Position numbers and translations under genes: made by a program
DNA from: Neorickettsia helminthoeca str. Oregon
GTDB taxonomy: Bacteria > Pseudomonadota > Alphaproteobacteria > Rickettsiales > Anaplasmataceae
Direction: 5' to 3'
DNA length: 64,000 bases
Assembly (NCBI RefSeq): GCF_000632985.1
Contig: NZ_CP007481.1
Coordinates: forward strand, 372,001-436,000
In this document: one piece after another, positions 42,965 through 56,097 of the stretch
Layout: each line of letters begins with the position of its first letter
Numbering within the stretch: position 1 is the stretch's first letter
Notes under the pieces: model-generated
The model's database searches: none
What the model was told of the DNA's origin: nothing
What the model saw: the letters and a program-made list of their open reading frames with translations, nothing else

Positions 42965-45381
42965 AGGAGATGGTGGACGCAGGTCTGCAGATGGATAAAA
43001 AATCTATAGAAGAAGCTTTGATCAAGGCTCCTGCCACTTTTGAAGAAACGAAACTACGAGAAATAGTACAGCTCCTAGGGATGAGCGAGCATGGGCAACA
43101 AGCTCTGCTGGAAAAACGTGAGCAGCATCTTGCTCAGGGGATAGCAGCTGATTTGAGTACAGTGAAAAGGGTAGAGCCAATTGGTGAACGATCTCTGAAC
43201 AATTATATAACTGAGAGTACCAGATTAGCGGCGGAAGATGCAGCAGTATTTGAAAAAAAATCTAGGCGTGCAGGTAGGAGTGTTTTATCAAATTTCCAGT
43301 TGGAGTTTGATAAGTGCGGTGCAGCATTGGAAAATTTAATCACCACAGGGAAAGGAGAAGAGGCGCTTCATATACTACGGAATAATCGTGGGATTGTGGA
43401 CTCTCTACCGAATAGAACGGGCGTCATTGAAGCTGCTCTTCATTCTGAGGATATGAGTCTTGTGAAGTCGATAATACGTTCCTCCAATAAGTTTGTTAAG
43501 GATGAGAACGGAGACAGTCTCTTGCACTTGATAATCCTCCACGGGTGTAATGAAGAATTAGTAGATTTGTGCATTGATACCGGTTACAGCCTATCTGATA
43601 TCTCAGAAAGCACCGGTAAATCCGCTTTTGAGCTGATCCAGGAGAAATCTCCATCTACCGCAGCAAAACTATGTACCCGTAGTGCGGCAGATCTGCGAAA
43701 CGATCAAGCAATCCTGCGTTTCCTGAATCTAGTACTTGATTCGGCTAATGCAGGGAAGAACTCAGATGATGTTGGCTCGCTGTGCTCGGAAATGAATTCA
43801 CGTAAGCCCGGATATGCTTTTCCAGTTTTCTCTCATCTCTTCTCACAGATAAGCTCTGAACGGGAACATGGTAGTACCTCGCTATTACAAAAGCGTCTTG
43901 ACCTGATCAAGTACATGTGCAAGAACGTTTCCCATCTAAAAGAAAGAAGTCCACATACCGGAGACAATATTTTGCATATGCTTTTCAGTGTGCTCACTAA
44001 TTCTCCCTATGTTGTTACTGCGGTAGAGGATGTATTAAATTCGATCTTAGGAAATAGCGCTTTTTCAGCCGATCTGTTGCTTGAGAAAAATAAAGATGGT
44101 GTCTCACCAATGGATATACTGGCGAAGTCCAAGTATTGTACGCAGATGTTGAGCAACATACTTCGATTTGTTCCTAGTGTCGGGGGAAAAATAAGTTTCC
44201 CTAGGATGCTTATGTTATCCGTACTGCAAGGGAATTCTGAGGCAACAAGCCGCTTCTTGGATCAGTATACTCATCTAATGGATGTCAACGCAGTAGATTC
44301 AGATGGCATTTCAAGCTTGGAATGCGCCATTCTTAACAGATCATCTCAAATAGCAAATGTGCTGTTTAAACATGGAGCTGATATCAATTGCCTAGACCCT
44401 CAGGGGCGAAATCTATTAGATAGAATGCTTGATAATGCCATTGAGAAGGGTATTGCACCACCTAAAGAGATGATTACCTTCTTGATAGAAAGAGGGATAG
44501 ATCTTACTCATTCATCTTCAGGGATATCTACCCTGGGTAGATGTAGAAAATTGGAGAGCTATAGAGATACTCAGCGGAATAGGTTCATCGACCTCGTAAA
44601 CAAAGAAGAACTATCCCACTCTGAATATACGGAACTCCGTATTCTACAAAGTGCACAGTTACATTTGAATTATTGTGATATTTTCTATGCTGCTCAGGTA
44701 GAGCGGACTCGACTAAATGGGAATATCAGTAAGCAGGTTGCATCTACGCTATATAAGGCAAGTGATACACGATTCTTCGCGAATACTGCTGCTATGCCTA
44801 CGCTTATACGCCGCCATTTTACCTTGAATGAAGAGAAAAGTAGCGCGACTATCGTAGGTGGAATGCTAAACGTCAAGATTCACCAGAATGCATCTGTCGA
44901 TATAAATGGCCTGTTAAAAGTGGCTCAAGGTTCTGGAATATCCCGTAGTACGCTTTCCTTCAATGGAGGGAGAGATATCCTAGAAGTACAGAAGAGATCT
45001 GACGGACTTATTAACTATACCCCGAAGAAAGGTGCTGCGTTGATTTCTACAAAGGTTAGAGTCGATGGTCATGACAAAACGATACATTTACGCATCACAG
45101 CAGATGGTGGGGTGTCATTTGATCCTGAAGCTCGTCAGGATTGTCATAAGCTGAATGGGATGCTGAGTAGAGATAAAATTGATTTTGGTGATTCTCATGT
45201 TTATATCAATGGCATTCCTTTAGGGAAAGCTATGAAATCTCCTGCAGCTCCATCAACAGCACCACTGCGTGATGCGGCGAAGGCGCTAAAAGAGGCGGGT
45301 GCATCGACTGGTGCAGGGCAGGGACAACCTATTCTACCTCGCAGTAGACAACCAGAGACGCAGCGTCGGGAGAGCATCTAG
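42883..45381 (+). CDS. large ankyrin-repeat protein, 3' part (frameshifted continuation)
   Basis: This 832-residue frame continues the ankyrin pattern without a break: RDPFALAVEIGNADILKEMVDAG at the start, DENGDSLLHLIILHGCNEELVDL near 208, and the clear GISSLECAILNRSSQIANVLFKHGADINCLD near 470-505. From about 640 the sequence turns beta-rich, and the last 50 residues are Ala/Pro-rich with a basic tail (RSRQPETQRRESI), as seen in some type IV effectors. No ribosome binding site precedes 42888. The overlap with the upstream frame is at a GGGGG run (42877-42881). It is most simply one gene with a one-base loss or a -1 shift. Confidence 0.82.
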   Translation: MYMERQLDTKKRDPFALAVEIGNADILKEMVDAGLQMDKKSIEEALIKAPATFEETKLREIVQLLGMSEHGQQALLEKREQHLAQGIAADLSTVKRVEPIGERSLNNYITESTRLAAEDAAVFEKKSRRAGRSVLSNFQLEFDKCGAALENLITTGKGEEALHILRNNRGIVDSLPNRTGVIEAALHSEDMSLVKSIIRSSNKFVKDENGDSLLHLIILHGCNEELVDLCIDTGYSLSDISESTGKSAFELIQEKSPSTAAKLCTRSAADLRNDQAILRFLNLVLDSANAGKNSDDVGSLCSEMNSRKPGYAFPVFSHLFSQISSEREHGSTSLLQKRLDLIKYMCKNVSHLKERSPHTGDNILHMLFSVLTNSPYVVTAVEDVLNSILGNSAFSADLLLEKNKDGVSPMDILAKSKYCTQMLSNILRFVPSVGGKISFPRMLMLSVLQGNSEATSRFLDQYTHLMDVNAVDSDGISSLECAILNRSSQIANVLFKHGADINCLDPQGRNLLDRMLDNAIEKGIAPPKEMITFLIERGIDLTHSSSGISTLGRCRKLESYRDTQRNRFIDLVNKEELSHSEYTELRILQSAQLHLNYCDIFYAAQVERTRLNGNISKQVASTLYKASDTRFFANTAAMPTLIRRHFTLNEEKSSATIVGGMLNVKIHQNASVDINGLLKVAQGSGISRSTLSFNGGRDILEVQKRSDGLINYTPKKGAALISTKVRVDGHDKTIHLRITADGGVSFDPEARQDCHKLNGMLSRDKIDFGDSHVYINGIPLGKAMKSPAAPSTAPLRDAAKALKEAGASTGAGQGQPILPRSRQPETQRRESI

Positions 45382-45543
45382 TTCACTGGAGACATTCTGT
45401 GATGTCTTCAGAAAGATCATGTGGATAATTCTTCTTTCCTAATCCAAGCTTTAAGCTATCTAGGTAGGTTCCTTAAATCTAGTAATGCTATAGTATAAAT
45501 ATACCTTAGTTATCATCTTTTCTTAATATCATAATGATACTAT

Positions 45544-47412
45544 ATGAAGATAACGATATTACATACTTATTCATTTATGCTAAAAAACGCTTCAGGTGCA
45601 CAACAGAATAGCGCTGCTACGGTTCTTCCAGTTGTTTTGTCAAAGGATTTAGTGCTTCGATATATTTCTCTTGGAAGTACCCTTCTTGCTGCTGTCTCTG
45701 GATTAGTAAGTGTGATAATGAAACTGAAAAACAGTAAAAACCTATCCGAAGCACTGAAAAATCCTGTGCATATCATGGAAATTATCAATTTAATTGCCAT
45801 GTTTGTAGTCACTGCACTGAGCATTTCTATTCATCTTTCTACTCTCTATAAAGATTATTCCGAACGAAAAAACCAAATAGCTCAAGAAGTTCTCGCTAAA
45901 GGTGAAAAACTACAAGAAAATCCAGAAGCAATAACTGAAGCCACTGAAGTACAAGACGAAGTCAAACTAAATCCAGAAGTAATAACTGAAGCATCGGGAA
46001 TTGTAGATGGAGAAATTTCAACAGGTCCAGAAGCAATAACTGAAGCCACTGAAGTACAAGACGAAGTCAAACTAAATCCAGAAGTAATAACTGAAGCATC
46101 GGGAATTGTAGATGGAGAAATTTCAACAGGTCCAGAAGCAATAACTGAAGCCACTGAAGTACAAGACGAAGTCAAACTAAATCCAGAAGTAATAACTGAA
46201 GCATCGGGAATTGTAGATGGAGAAATTTCAACAGGTCCAGAAGCAATAACTGAAGCCACTGAAGTACAAGACGAAGTCAAACTAAATCCAGAAGTAATAA
46301 CTGAAGCATCGGGAATTGTAGATGGAGAAATTTCAACAGGTCCAGAAGCAATAACTGAACAAGATAGGATAGATGAAACCGAAGAAGCTCAAGAGCAGAG
46401 AAGACAGTTTTTGAGTAATGCTTATGGATTACTAGTTTCTTTATACTCATTCACTTTGGAGCTGGAAGGATTAAGCAAAATCGATGATAAAAAACTCAAG
46501 CAGAGCAATCAGGATGATGAGAGGAGAGCTTCGATGAAGCAATCTCTTAGTTCTCTAAGGTCTTCATACTTAGCGAGTGGAAAAACTGAAATCAAGAACT
46601 TTTTAGCTGAAATCTCTGCAAATATTTCAGAAATTGATTTCGGTAATAATAGTCTGCAAAATGTTGCGACAGAATTAGCGAAGAATCCTGCTGTACTTTT
46701 AATGATACTAGAACAGACACGGTTCCTTTCTCAGGAAGCAGTCGTGAATTTACACAAAGTTGTGTGCGATCTTCTACCTAGGTTAGGTCAAGAAGGATAT
46801 AATTTCAGTAGTGCAGCACAGGTCTTACATGATGCACGTGAATTACGAAGCCGTCAGCATAGTCTTCTTGCTAGAAACGAGAATATTGGGGTGTTATATA
46901 ACAAGGCTGCAGCTGAAGATAAGTCTGGTGAGATTTCGCATCCAAGATACGGCGCTGAAATGGAGGAGCTTATTAACGGTTTCGATTTAACCGCAAAAAT
47001 AGCTCAGATAGGAAAAGAAAATGCTGCATTTCCTTATAATGCCGAAGAGCTTACAGTGATTCATTCGCTACTAGAAAGGACAAAAGCTGCAAAAGGAAAA
47101 GTTACTATCGCGGATCCAGAAATTATTAAACTTCTTGGGAATAATTCCAAAAGGACGGGTAGTGCGCTGAACTTTACTAACCTTGTTAAGCATCTTGTGT
47201 CTCGTAGATCTAATAAAGCAGATTCTAAAGCAGATTCTAAAGCTCCTACTAAAACAGGAGAGACAGAATCAGCTGTCTCTGTTGATACTCAAGGTGATCG
47301 CGAAATTGTAAGTAAAGCAACACCTGATAGCACGATTGATACTTCAGGTTATGAGGAGAGTATTAAGCTTGTACCGCTCAGCAATAGTGCACCAATAAGT
47401 CTTGCTATATAA
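45544..47412 (+). CDS. two-helix membrane protein with identical tandem repeats
   Basis: I do not recognise this 622-residue protein. It has two hydrophobic helices at about residues 38-58 (YISLGSTLLAAVSGLVSVIM) and 76-97 (IINLIAMFVVTALSISIHL), then four exact 35-residue repeats with P.AITEATEVQDEV and PEVITEASGIVDGE half units (residues about 127-266). A largely helical C-terminal region of about 330 residues follows, with a short Lys/Ala/Asp repeat ADSKADSKAP. The acidic repeat is typical of host-interaction proteins such as Ehrlichia TRPs, but no homology is visible. It follows the ankyrin gene by 160 bases. ATG 45577 (MLKNASG) is an alternative start. Confidence 0.75.
   Translation: MKITILHTYSFMLKNASGAQQNSAATVLPVVLSKDLVLRYISLGSTLLAAVSGLVSVIMKLKNSKNLSEALKNPVHIMEIINLIAMFVVTALSISIHLSTLYKDYSERKNQIAQEVLAKGEKLQENPEAITEATEVQDEVKLNPEVITEASGIVDGEISTGPEAITEATEVQDEVKLNPEVITEASGIVDGEISTGPEAITEATEVQDEVKLNPEVITEASGIVDGEISTGPEAITEATEVQDEVKLNPEVITEASGIVDGEISTGPEAITEQDRIDETEEAQEQRRQFLSNAYGLLVSLYSFTLELEGLSKIDDKKLKQSNQDDERRASMKQSLSSLRSSYLASGKTEIKNFLAEISANISEIDFGNNSLQNVATELAKNPAVLLMILEQTRFLSQEAVVNLHKVVCDLLPRLGQEGYNFSSAAQVLHDARELRSRQHSLLARNENIGVLYNKAAAEDKSGEISHPRYGAEMEELINGFDLTAKIAQIGKENAAFPYNAEELTVIHSLLERTKAAKGKVTIADPEIIKLLGNNSKRTGSALNFTNLVKHLVSRRSNKADSKADSKAPTKTGETESAVSVDTQGDREIVSKATPDSTIDTSGYEESIKLVPLSNSAPISLAI
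45922..46359 (+). repeat. tandem 105-bp repeat, four perfect copies plus a partial fifth
   Basis: Copies start at 45922, 46027, 46132 and 46237, with a partial one at 46342. Each is 105 bases (35 codons) and I see no base difference between copies, third positions included. Each unit is made of two related halves, PEAITEATE... and PEVITEASG.... Identity at silent sites implies recent expansion, so copy number probably varies between strains. Confidence 0.96.
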
Positions 47413-47414
47413 TT

Positions 47415-48818
47415 TCAGTGGAACAAGTTATGCAACAAAGTATAGAATGTTCTCCTACTATGTTTTCTTGGTATGGGGATATCTAGGATTCCCTGAGATG
47501 AGTATGGTATTCTAGCCAGAATTCTCCCATAAGGATCGATCACTGCTGAAATACCAGTGGTGGTTGATCTGATGATTGGGAGTCCATACTCTATTGCCCT
47601 CATTCTGGCCATCTGCAGGTGTTGATATAAAGCAGTACTATTTCCAAACCAGCTATCGTTTACGAGATTAATATTCCAATCGGCAGTGCAGTTGCCGTGT
47701 AGAGAAGATGTGAAAATACTTTCATAGCAAATAGTGGGAGCAGCATTAATTCCTTCCAATATCTTCCGTCTCTTTTTCCCATGAGTGAAATTACTTGCCC
47801 CGTTAACTATCTTATTTATGGGCAATATATTTCCTAAAGGAACGTATTCTCCTAGAGGAACAAGTTTTATCTTGTCATAGTAATCCTCGACTTGACCATC
47901 CTTGATCAGGAAAATCGAATTGTAGATATTATTATTTTCGATTCTAGTACCACCAGCTATGACGATTTTTCCGAGATTGGCGCTGATATATTTAGTGATA
48001 TCGCTCTTTCTTGTATGAAGAAGAAACGGTACAGAGGACTCAGGCCAAATAAAATAATCAATTGATTGGAAGTCTTTTGCTTTGCTCATTTCAACATATT
48101 TTTGTAGTACCGTTCTGCTGTAGTCAGTGCTCCAGCGTTGTTGGTGAGGAATATTCGCCTGGACTATTCTCACTATTTTCTGTGAATTCCGTATTGGATT
48201 GTTATGCAGGCGGATTAGTCCAAAGGAAAAAACACATACCAACAAACTGACTGAACAAAGTATGTAGGTCCTGGCAACTTTTGAATCCTCGAATAATAGC
48301 TCTCCTAATGAAGCAGAAACAAAGGTCGTCAAGGCAGTTAGGCCAAAGATTCCAAATATGGAAGCAAATTGCAGAACTCCTAAGCAGTTCCATGTATATC
48401 CGATAAGATTCCACGGAAATCCCGAGAAACATATTTCTCTTAAATATTCCGATAGTGTGATGATGAATGTAAATGTAATTGGATTCTGATACTTGATGAA
48501 TTTGAATATTCCAAATGCAAGGACAAAATATAGGGAAAGGAATATGGAAAGTGCAATTGGAGTTGGAATGATTAACCACCAAAAGTGTTCCATATCTGTT
48601 GCGAGGGAGAATGAAATCCAGTAGAGGGAAATCAAAAAGAAACTGCTACCAAACCAAAGAGAAAAGGATAATACTTCTCTTGCAGAGAGAGTGGATTTAA
48701 GTTTTTTATATGTTAGAGCGATACTGAGTACCAATAGGAACGTCATATGAAATGGCGCAAATCCGAGTGTCATACACGCTCCCAGAATTACGGGTAGGAG
48801 TTTATCCAGTGTGCCCAT
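47415..48818 (-). CDS. lnt: apolipoprotein N-acyltransferase
   Basis: Lnt adds the third acyl chain to lipoproteins in the inner membrane. The first 220 residues hold about six membrane helices, followed by a nitrilase-like periplasmic domain. Catalytic residues are visible: Glu in WPESSVPF, Lys in KIKLVPLGEYVPLG and Cys in TICYESIFTS. The motif NLVNDSWFGNSTALYQHLQMAR is diagnostic; here quoted as NLVNDSWFG. The length of 467 is a bit short but complete. It begins 2 bases from the stop of the AsmA-like gene. It fits the presence of a lipoprotein at 60.4 kb. Confidence 0.93.
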   Translation of the reverse strand: MGTLDKLLPVILGACMTLGFAPFHMTFLLVLSIALTYKKLKSTLSAREVLSFSLWFGSSFFLISLYWISFSLATDMEHFWWLIIPTPIALSIFLSLYFVLAFGIFKFIKYQNPITFTFIITLSEYLREICFSGFPWNLIGYTWNCLGVLQFASIFGIFGLTALTTFVSASLGELLFEDSKVARTYILCSVSLLVCVFSFGLIRLHNNPIRNSQKIVRIVQANIPHQQRWSTDYSRTVLQKYVEMSKAKDFQSIDYFIWPESSVPFLLHTRKSDITKYISANLGKIVIAGGTRIENNNIYNSIFLIKDGQVEDYYDKIKLVPLGEYVPLGNILPINKIVNGASNFTHGKKRRKILEGINAAPTICYESIFTSSLHGNCTADWNINLVNDSWFGNSTALYQHLQMARMRAIEYGLPIIRSTTTGISAVIDPYGRILARIPYSSQGILDIPIPRKHSRRTFYTLLHNLFH

Positions 48819-48820
48819 AG

Positions 48821-51268
48821 CTAGTTCTGGATTTTTCCCTTAATTGTTGCGAAGATTGCTTGATTATCAAAGAAAATCTTAGGATTCCAGATATTGCCTT
48901 CTATGGTTATATCAACAGGGATTGCCTCACCTTTCATTGGAAAGAATACTCTACTAACGGATGAGGTCTGCATGTTACTTACTTGAAAATTCGATGATAG
49001 GATTCCGCTAGTTGTTTTCGTTGAAAAGGCGAGAGAAGTGCCTAGTATACCATTTGAAATGTTGCTCGAACCGGTCACCGAAAGTAATGTTGTATCACCA
49101 GTAAAGAATTTTATTCTAGTGATTTCATCGAGATCTTTTGGCGATTTGACCTTTGGTATAGCACTCGAAAGCATGTCTATGTTACCCCCCTGAATATTGA
49201 TTTTTGCAGAATTTAAAGCAAGCTTACCTTCGATATTCGATATCATTTGTTTCACAGTATTGCCTTTTGATGAGACATCAGCTTGAATGTTGGCCTTTCC
49301 GGAGATGTAATTGACATCAAAATTCTCTTTGAGGAGCGTCTTCAAGTCTATGCCGCTTGCATTTATTGATGCAACAACGGAGTTAGGCTGTCTGTTAAAC
49401 GTGAAATTTGATACTAACTCTAGCAGAAAACCTTCTCTTTTCAAGGAAAGCCCGGATATTTTCAAGATATTGTTATTTATTTCAGATGCTAATTTAAAAG
49501 TCAGAGCATCGCTTGGGCTGTCCTGAAATACCTTGTTGAAAGCAATATTAAAGCTACAACATATCCCACTTGGGATCTCAGGGAAAGGATTGTCATTCCA
49601 GTGAATTTCGGGTCCTTTCTTTGTGTCGAGGAGTTTAAAAATCCCAGGGAACTTGATGAAGCTAGACTTCAGTGTATTTCCATCTACATCGATTTCAAGG
49701 ATCCTTGCTATTTTATCGAATTTCAGTTTACCAACGAAAGTCAGGTTCTTTGAATCAACATCTATACTTGAAATGTGATACTTTTTCATCGAATGATGGA
49801 TGAAATCAATATGCGAGACTTCTTCTCCTCCGAAATTAGTATTTATCAAATTCACTCTGATTGAAGTATCAATATCACTAATCTTATCGAGGAGGGAGAA
49901 AACATCTTTGATTGAAATTCTCTCTATGACAAGTGAATCAATGCTGATATTACTACCAAGTTTCCGTAGGGTATGATTATATCGTAGATCTGCGCCAAGT
50001 TTGAGCGCCCCAACTGCAACTACTGCGTCCTTGAATAAGAACATTTCAGGGCCCGCGATGATTTTAAGATTTGTACTAAATATCTGAGATAACCATCTAT
50101 CAGCAGTCCTATATTGCTCAAGATTTAATAGTTTAACTATTTCATTTGAAAAAGTTCCTTTCCAGGTTACTTCGGAGGTCAAAATCGGATAGTTTGGATC
50201 TTTTTTTTCGATCTTACCCTTACTATTTATTGTGCTATCTGCAATACGCGCTGAGAGATCACCTATAGTGAGCAATTCCGTCGAGCTGGAGAGGCTTAAA
50301 TGGACATCTTTGATTTCTGTATCTTTCAATTTCAATGTTTCTATGTCTAACAGAAGATCTGTTTCTTTGGTTTGCAGCTTTTGCAAGTTTAGAAGAAAAG
50401 AGGCGATTTCCTTTAACGAAGATAATCCTATTTGCCCTAGGCTAAAATTGTGGCACCTTATATCTATCTTCTGCTTTTCGTCTTTTTTTAGTGATACTTT
50501 TACGGAAGAATCAAGAAAATCTGACTGGATTTTCAAATTATATTCCTGAGCATTTCCATCATACTTATCACTGATAGAAAAGCTGGTACTGGAATTTGGC
50601 TCCCATTGAATTTTTGTAAAAGTTGAAAGCACTCCCATGAGATCCTTTCCTTCTCCTGAAATCTTTATGACTTTCTCGGATGAAAGAAATTGTATCTTAT
50701 CCTCCTTAGAGGAGATTTCGACACTATAATATTTTTTTCTCCTATCAAAATTGAGGGAGAGGTGATACAGGTTTTCCGCTGCCTGACCGAAGTCCCCACG
50801 AAGCTCTGTTTTTACAATTGAGTTTCTGTATACAGCGTTCTTTACTTGCGTTTCGATTGAATAGTTAGGGATTTTAACTACCATGTTCTCCAGGTGCAAA
50901 GCTTGGACTTGTGTAGAGAAAACCTCATCTGTATTGTTCAGAATGATCTCCCCATCTCTCATGGTGATCTTCGAAATTTCTGGTCTCCCAAACAATATGG
51001 ATTTCTTTGAGAAATGCAAATCGAGTTTTCCTATACTGTACCTGGAGTCAGAGGAGTATTGAACGATATTCACGGATGTGGCTCTCAGCGCAAGATCCAG
51101 GAAATTTATTGAAATCGTTCCATTTACTTCTACGTTTCCACCTATGAGTCTGCTGATCTCACTGGAATAGTGTTCTTTATACGAGTTGATCTTAAGAATG
51201 ATACCCCCAAAGAAAGATAGAGCAATCACTAGGAGAAGAAAAATTAAGAATTTCGGAGAACGACCCAT
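48821..51268 (-). CDS. AsmA family protein
   Basis: An 815-residue protein with one N-terminal membrane helix (about residues 7-24) and a long, beta-rich periplasmic body. The N-terminal region (SRLIGGNVEVNGTISINFL and PEISKITMRDGEIIL) and a C-terminal region (SGKANIQADVSSKGNT, SNIEGKLALNSAKINIQGGNID) fit the AsmA/TamB-like pattern. Such proteins are thought to move phospholipids between the membranes or aid outer-membrane assembly. It lies directly upstream of lnt in the same unit. A precise family assignment needs profile search. Confidence 0.82.
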   Translation of the reverse strand: MGRSPKFLIFLLLVIALSFFGGIILKINSYKEHYSSEISRLIGGNVEVNGTISINFLDLALRATSVNIVQYSSDSRYSIGKLDLHFSKKSILFGRPEISKITMRDGEIILNNTDEVFSTQVQALHLENMVVKIPNYSIETQVKNAVYRNSIVKTELRGDFGQAAENLYHLSLNFDRRKKYYSVEISSKEDKIQFLSSEKVIKISGEGKDLMGVLSTFTKIQWEPNSSTSFSISDKYDGNAQEYNLKIQSDFLDSSVKVSLKKDEKQKIDIRCHNFSLGQIGLSSLKEIASFLLNLQKLQTKETDLLLDIETLKLKDTEIKDVHLSLSSSTELLTIGDLSARIADSTINSKGKIEKKDPNYPILTSEVTWKGTFSNEIVKLLNLEQYRTADRWLSQIFSTNLKIIAGPEMFLFKDAVVAVGALKLGADLRYNHTLRKLGSNISIDSLVIERISIKDVFSLLDKISDIDTSIRVNLINTNFGGEEVSHIDFIHHSMKKYHISSIDVDSKNLTFVGKLKFDKIARILEIDVDGNTLKSSFIKFPGIFKLLDTKKGPEIHWNDNPFPEIPSGICCSFNIAFNKVFQDSPSDALTFKLASEINNNILKISGLSLKREGFLLELVSNFTFNRQPNSVVASINASGIDLKTLLKENFDVNYISGKANIQADVSSKGNTVKQMISNIEGKLALNSAKINIQGGNIDMLSSAIPKVKSPKDLDEITRIKFFTGDTTLLSVTGSSNISNGILGTSLAFSTKTTSGILSSNFQVSNMQTSSVSRVFFPMKGEAIPVDITIEGNIWNPKIFFDNQAIFATIKGKIQN

Positions 51269-51443
51269 GATAATTTTAAGAACTAGAGTAAAATTGGAGA
51301 TAAAAGAAAGCTACAGAAAAAGTGTCCACCAGATTCTAACTTACCAAAGAAAATACTAAAAATTCTTGTTGTTGAGTGAGATAAATGATAGTTTTATTGC
51401 TGCGATTCTACAAGCGATAAATCATTCTATGACTCTCCCGTGG

Positions 51444-54659
<3,216 letters not shown>

Positions 54660-54674
54660 CCCATAGTAAATAGT

Positions 54675-54995
54675 CTAAGACTCCTTCTTGTACTGAACCT
54701 GGATGGATGCATGTTCAAGTAATCTGGAAAGCGAGTGTTTTATGACTTCCAGTGAAATCTCAAGCGGAGAAAATTCCTTAACTAAGTCCGATAAAAGAGT
54801 TTCAGCTAATTCTTCGATATAGTCAAACTTTGTTGTGCTACTGGTGTTCTTAAGGAGATCAATGACGAGATTGTAGTCAACTAGATCTTCTGAAGAAATA
54901 CTAAGATTAATCCAGACGAGACGCTTGAGCACTTTCTCCCAGTCACGGACGCCCAGGCTCACATACAGACAGAGTTTAGTCAGAGACAACTTCAT
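54675..54995 (-). CDS. dihydroneopterin aldolase-like protein (FolB family)
   Basis: This 106-residue protein (ATG 54995; the frame opens at 55028) has the shape of FolB: LYVSLGVRDWEKVLKRLVWINLSIS at the start, DLVDYNLVIDLLKN, then FDYIEELAETLLSDLVKEF, which carries the conserved Glu of the aldolase, and a final strand ASIQVQY. The similarity is modest, so I give no symbol. If correct, it makes the hydroxymethyl-dihydropterin used by FolK. Its start overlaps the carA end by 20 bases. Confidence 0.68.
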   Translation of the reverse strand: MKLSLTKLCLYVSLGVRDWEKVLKRLVWINLSISSEDLVDYNLVIDLLKNTSSTTKFDYIEELAETLLSDLVKEFSPLEISLEVIKHSLSRLLEHASIQVQYKKES

Positions 54996-56088
54996 GAAAA
55001 AAGTCCTCAAAGATATAATGCGAATCATGCGGACCTGGGGAGCCTTCCGGATGATATTGGATGGAGTGAATCTTTTTATTTTTTATCTTTACTCCCTCAA
55101 CAGAATTGTCAAAGAGCGATCTATGGGTAATACCTACATCCCTAGTGAGTGTCGACTCATCTAGAACAAAACCATGGTTTTGGCTAGTTATTTCGACCTT
55201 TCCTGTGATGAGATTCATCACTGGATGATTAGCGCCTCTGTGTCCGACGAGCATTTTTTTCGTTCTACACCCGAAGGCAAGTACTATGATCTGGTGACCT
55301 AAACAGATTCCAAGGATAGGTATATCAGAAGAAAAAATCTTTGTGAAATCTTCGTAAAGGTATTCGTATGTAGCAGATGGATCTCCAGGTCCATTTGACA
55401 GTACTATCCCGTCAAAACTCGATGAGAGTACCACATCAGCGAACCCCCTTTTCCCGGCTATGACAACAACGGTAAAGTATTTCTGCAAGTTTCTTATGAT
55501 GCCGTGTTTAATTCCGAAATCAATAATGCAGACCTTTTTCTTTTCAGGATCTGTGGGGAGATCATAATTCGAGTATCCCAAGACTCCGGCACTCAACTCC
55601 AAATTATTCATCTCTTTAGACGCCTTGAGTAGTTCAAGTGCTCCAGTATGACTGATTTCATCGATAGGAAAAATGATCCCGTTTTTACTGCCTGTGCGGC
55701 AGATCAGACGTGTAATAGCGCGAGTATCTACACCGCAAATACCGACAACTTGATTTCTAACAAGCCAGTCGGAAAAGTGCTCGATTCTGTAGTGATGGGA
55801 GAAATCTACTGGATCCTCGCGCAGAACTACACCTCGAGCGAAAACCTTATGACACTCATTATCTTGGGAATTTATACCAATATTGCCTATATGTGGTGAG
55901 GTGAAAAGAATTATCTGACCAAAGAAAGACGGATCCGTGATAACATGCTGATATCCTAGAGGGCTTGTAGTGAAGCAAACCTCCGCGACAGCAACACCTT
56001 TCTTCCCACAAGAGAAGCCGAAAAAGAGACTACCATCAGTAAATGCTAGGCACGTATCGTAGGCAAAAGTAGTGCTCATAGAAGACAA
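54976..56088 (-). CDS. carA: carbamoyl-phosphate synthase small subunit
   Basis: CarA is the glutaminase subunit that feeds ammonia to CarB for pyrimidine (and arginine) synthesis. The N-terminal CPSase domain has TDPSFFGQIILFTSPHIGNIG, and the class I glutaminase domain shows SNGPGDPS, the nucleophile in GICLGHQI and the His/Glu pair in QYHPEGSPGPHDS. Length 370 is normal. carB is not in the window; pyrB, the next enzyme, is at 62.4 kb. Confidence 0.94.
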   Translation of the reverse strand: MSSMSTTFAYDTCLAFTDGSLFFGFSCGKKGVAVAEVCFTTSPLGYQHVITDPSFFGQIILFTSPHIGNIGINSQDNECHKVFARGVVLREDPVDFSHHYRIEHFSDWLVRNQVVGICGVDTRAITRLICRTGSKNGIIFPIDEISHTGALELLKASKEMNNLELSAGVLGYSNYDLPTDPEKKKVCIIDFGIKHGIIRNLQKYFTVVVIAGKRGFADVVLSSSFDGIVLSNGPGDPSATYEYLYEDFTKIFSSDIPILGICLGHQIIVLAFGCRTKKMLVGHRGANHPVMNLITGKVEITSQNHGFVLDESTLTRDVGITHRSLFDNSVEGVKIKNKKIHSIQYHPEGSPGPHDSHYIFEDFFHEVVSD

Positions 56089-56097
56089 AAGGATACT

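Noticed and set aside
45882-46280. Minus-strand ORF of 132 residues, highly repetitive
   Set aside because: It is only the antisense image of the 105-bp repeats, which contain no stop in that frame.
45922-46359. Regular repeats as a possible CRISPR array
   Set aside because: The 105-bp units are contiguous without spacers and are in frame within a coding region.
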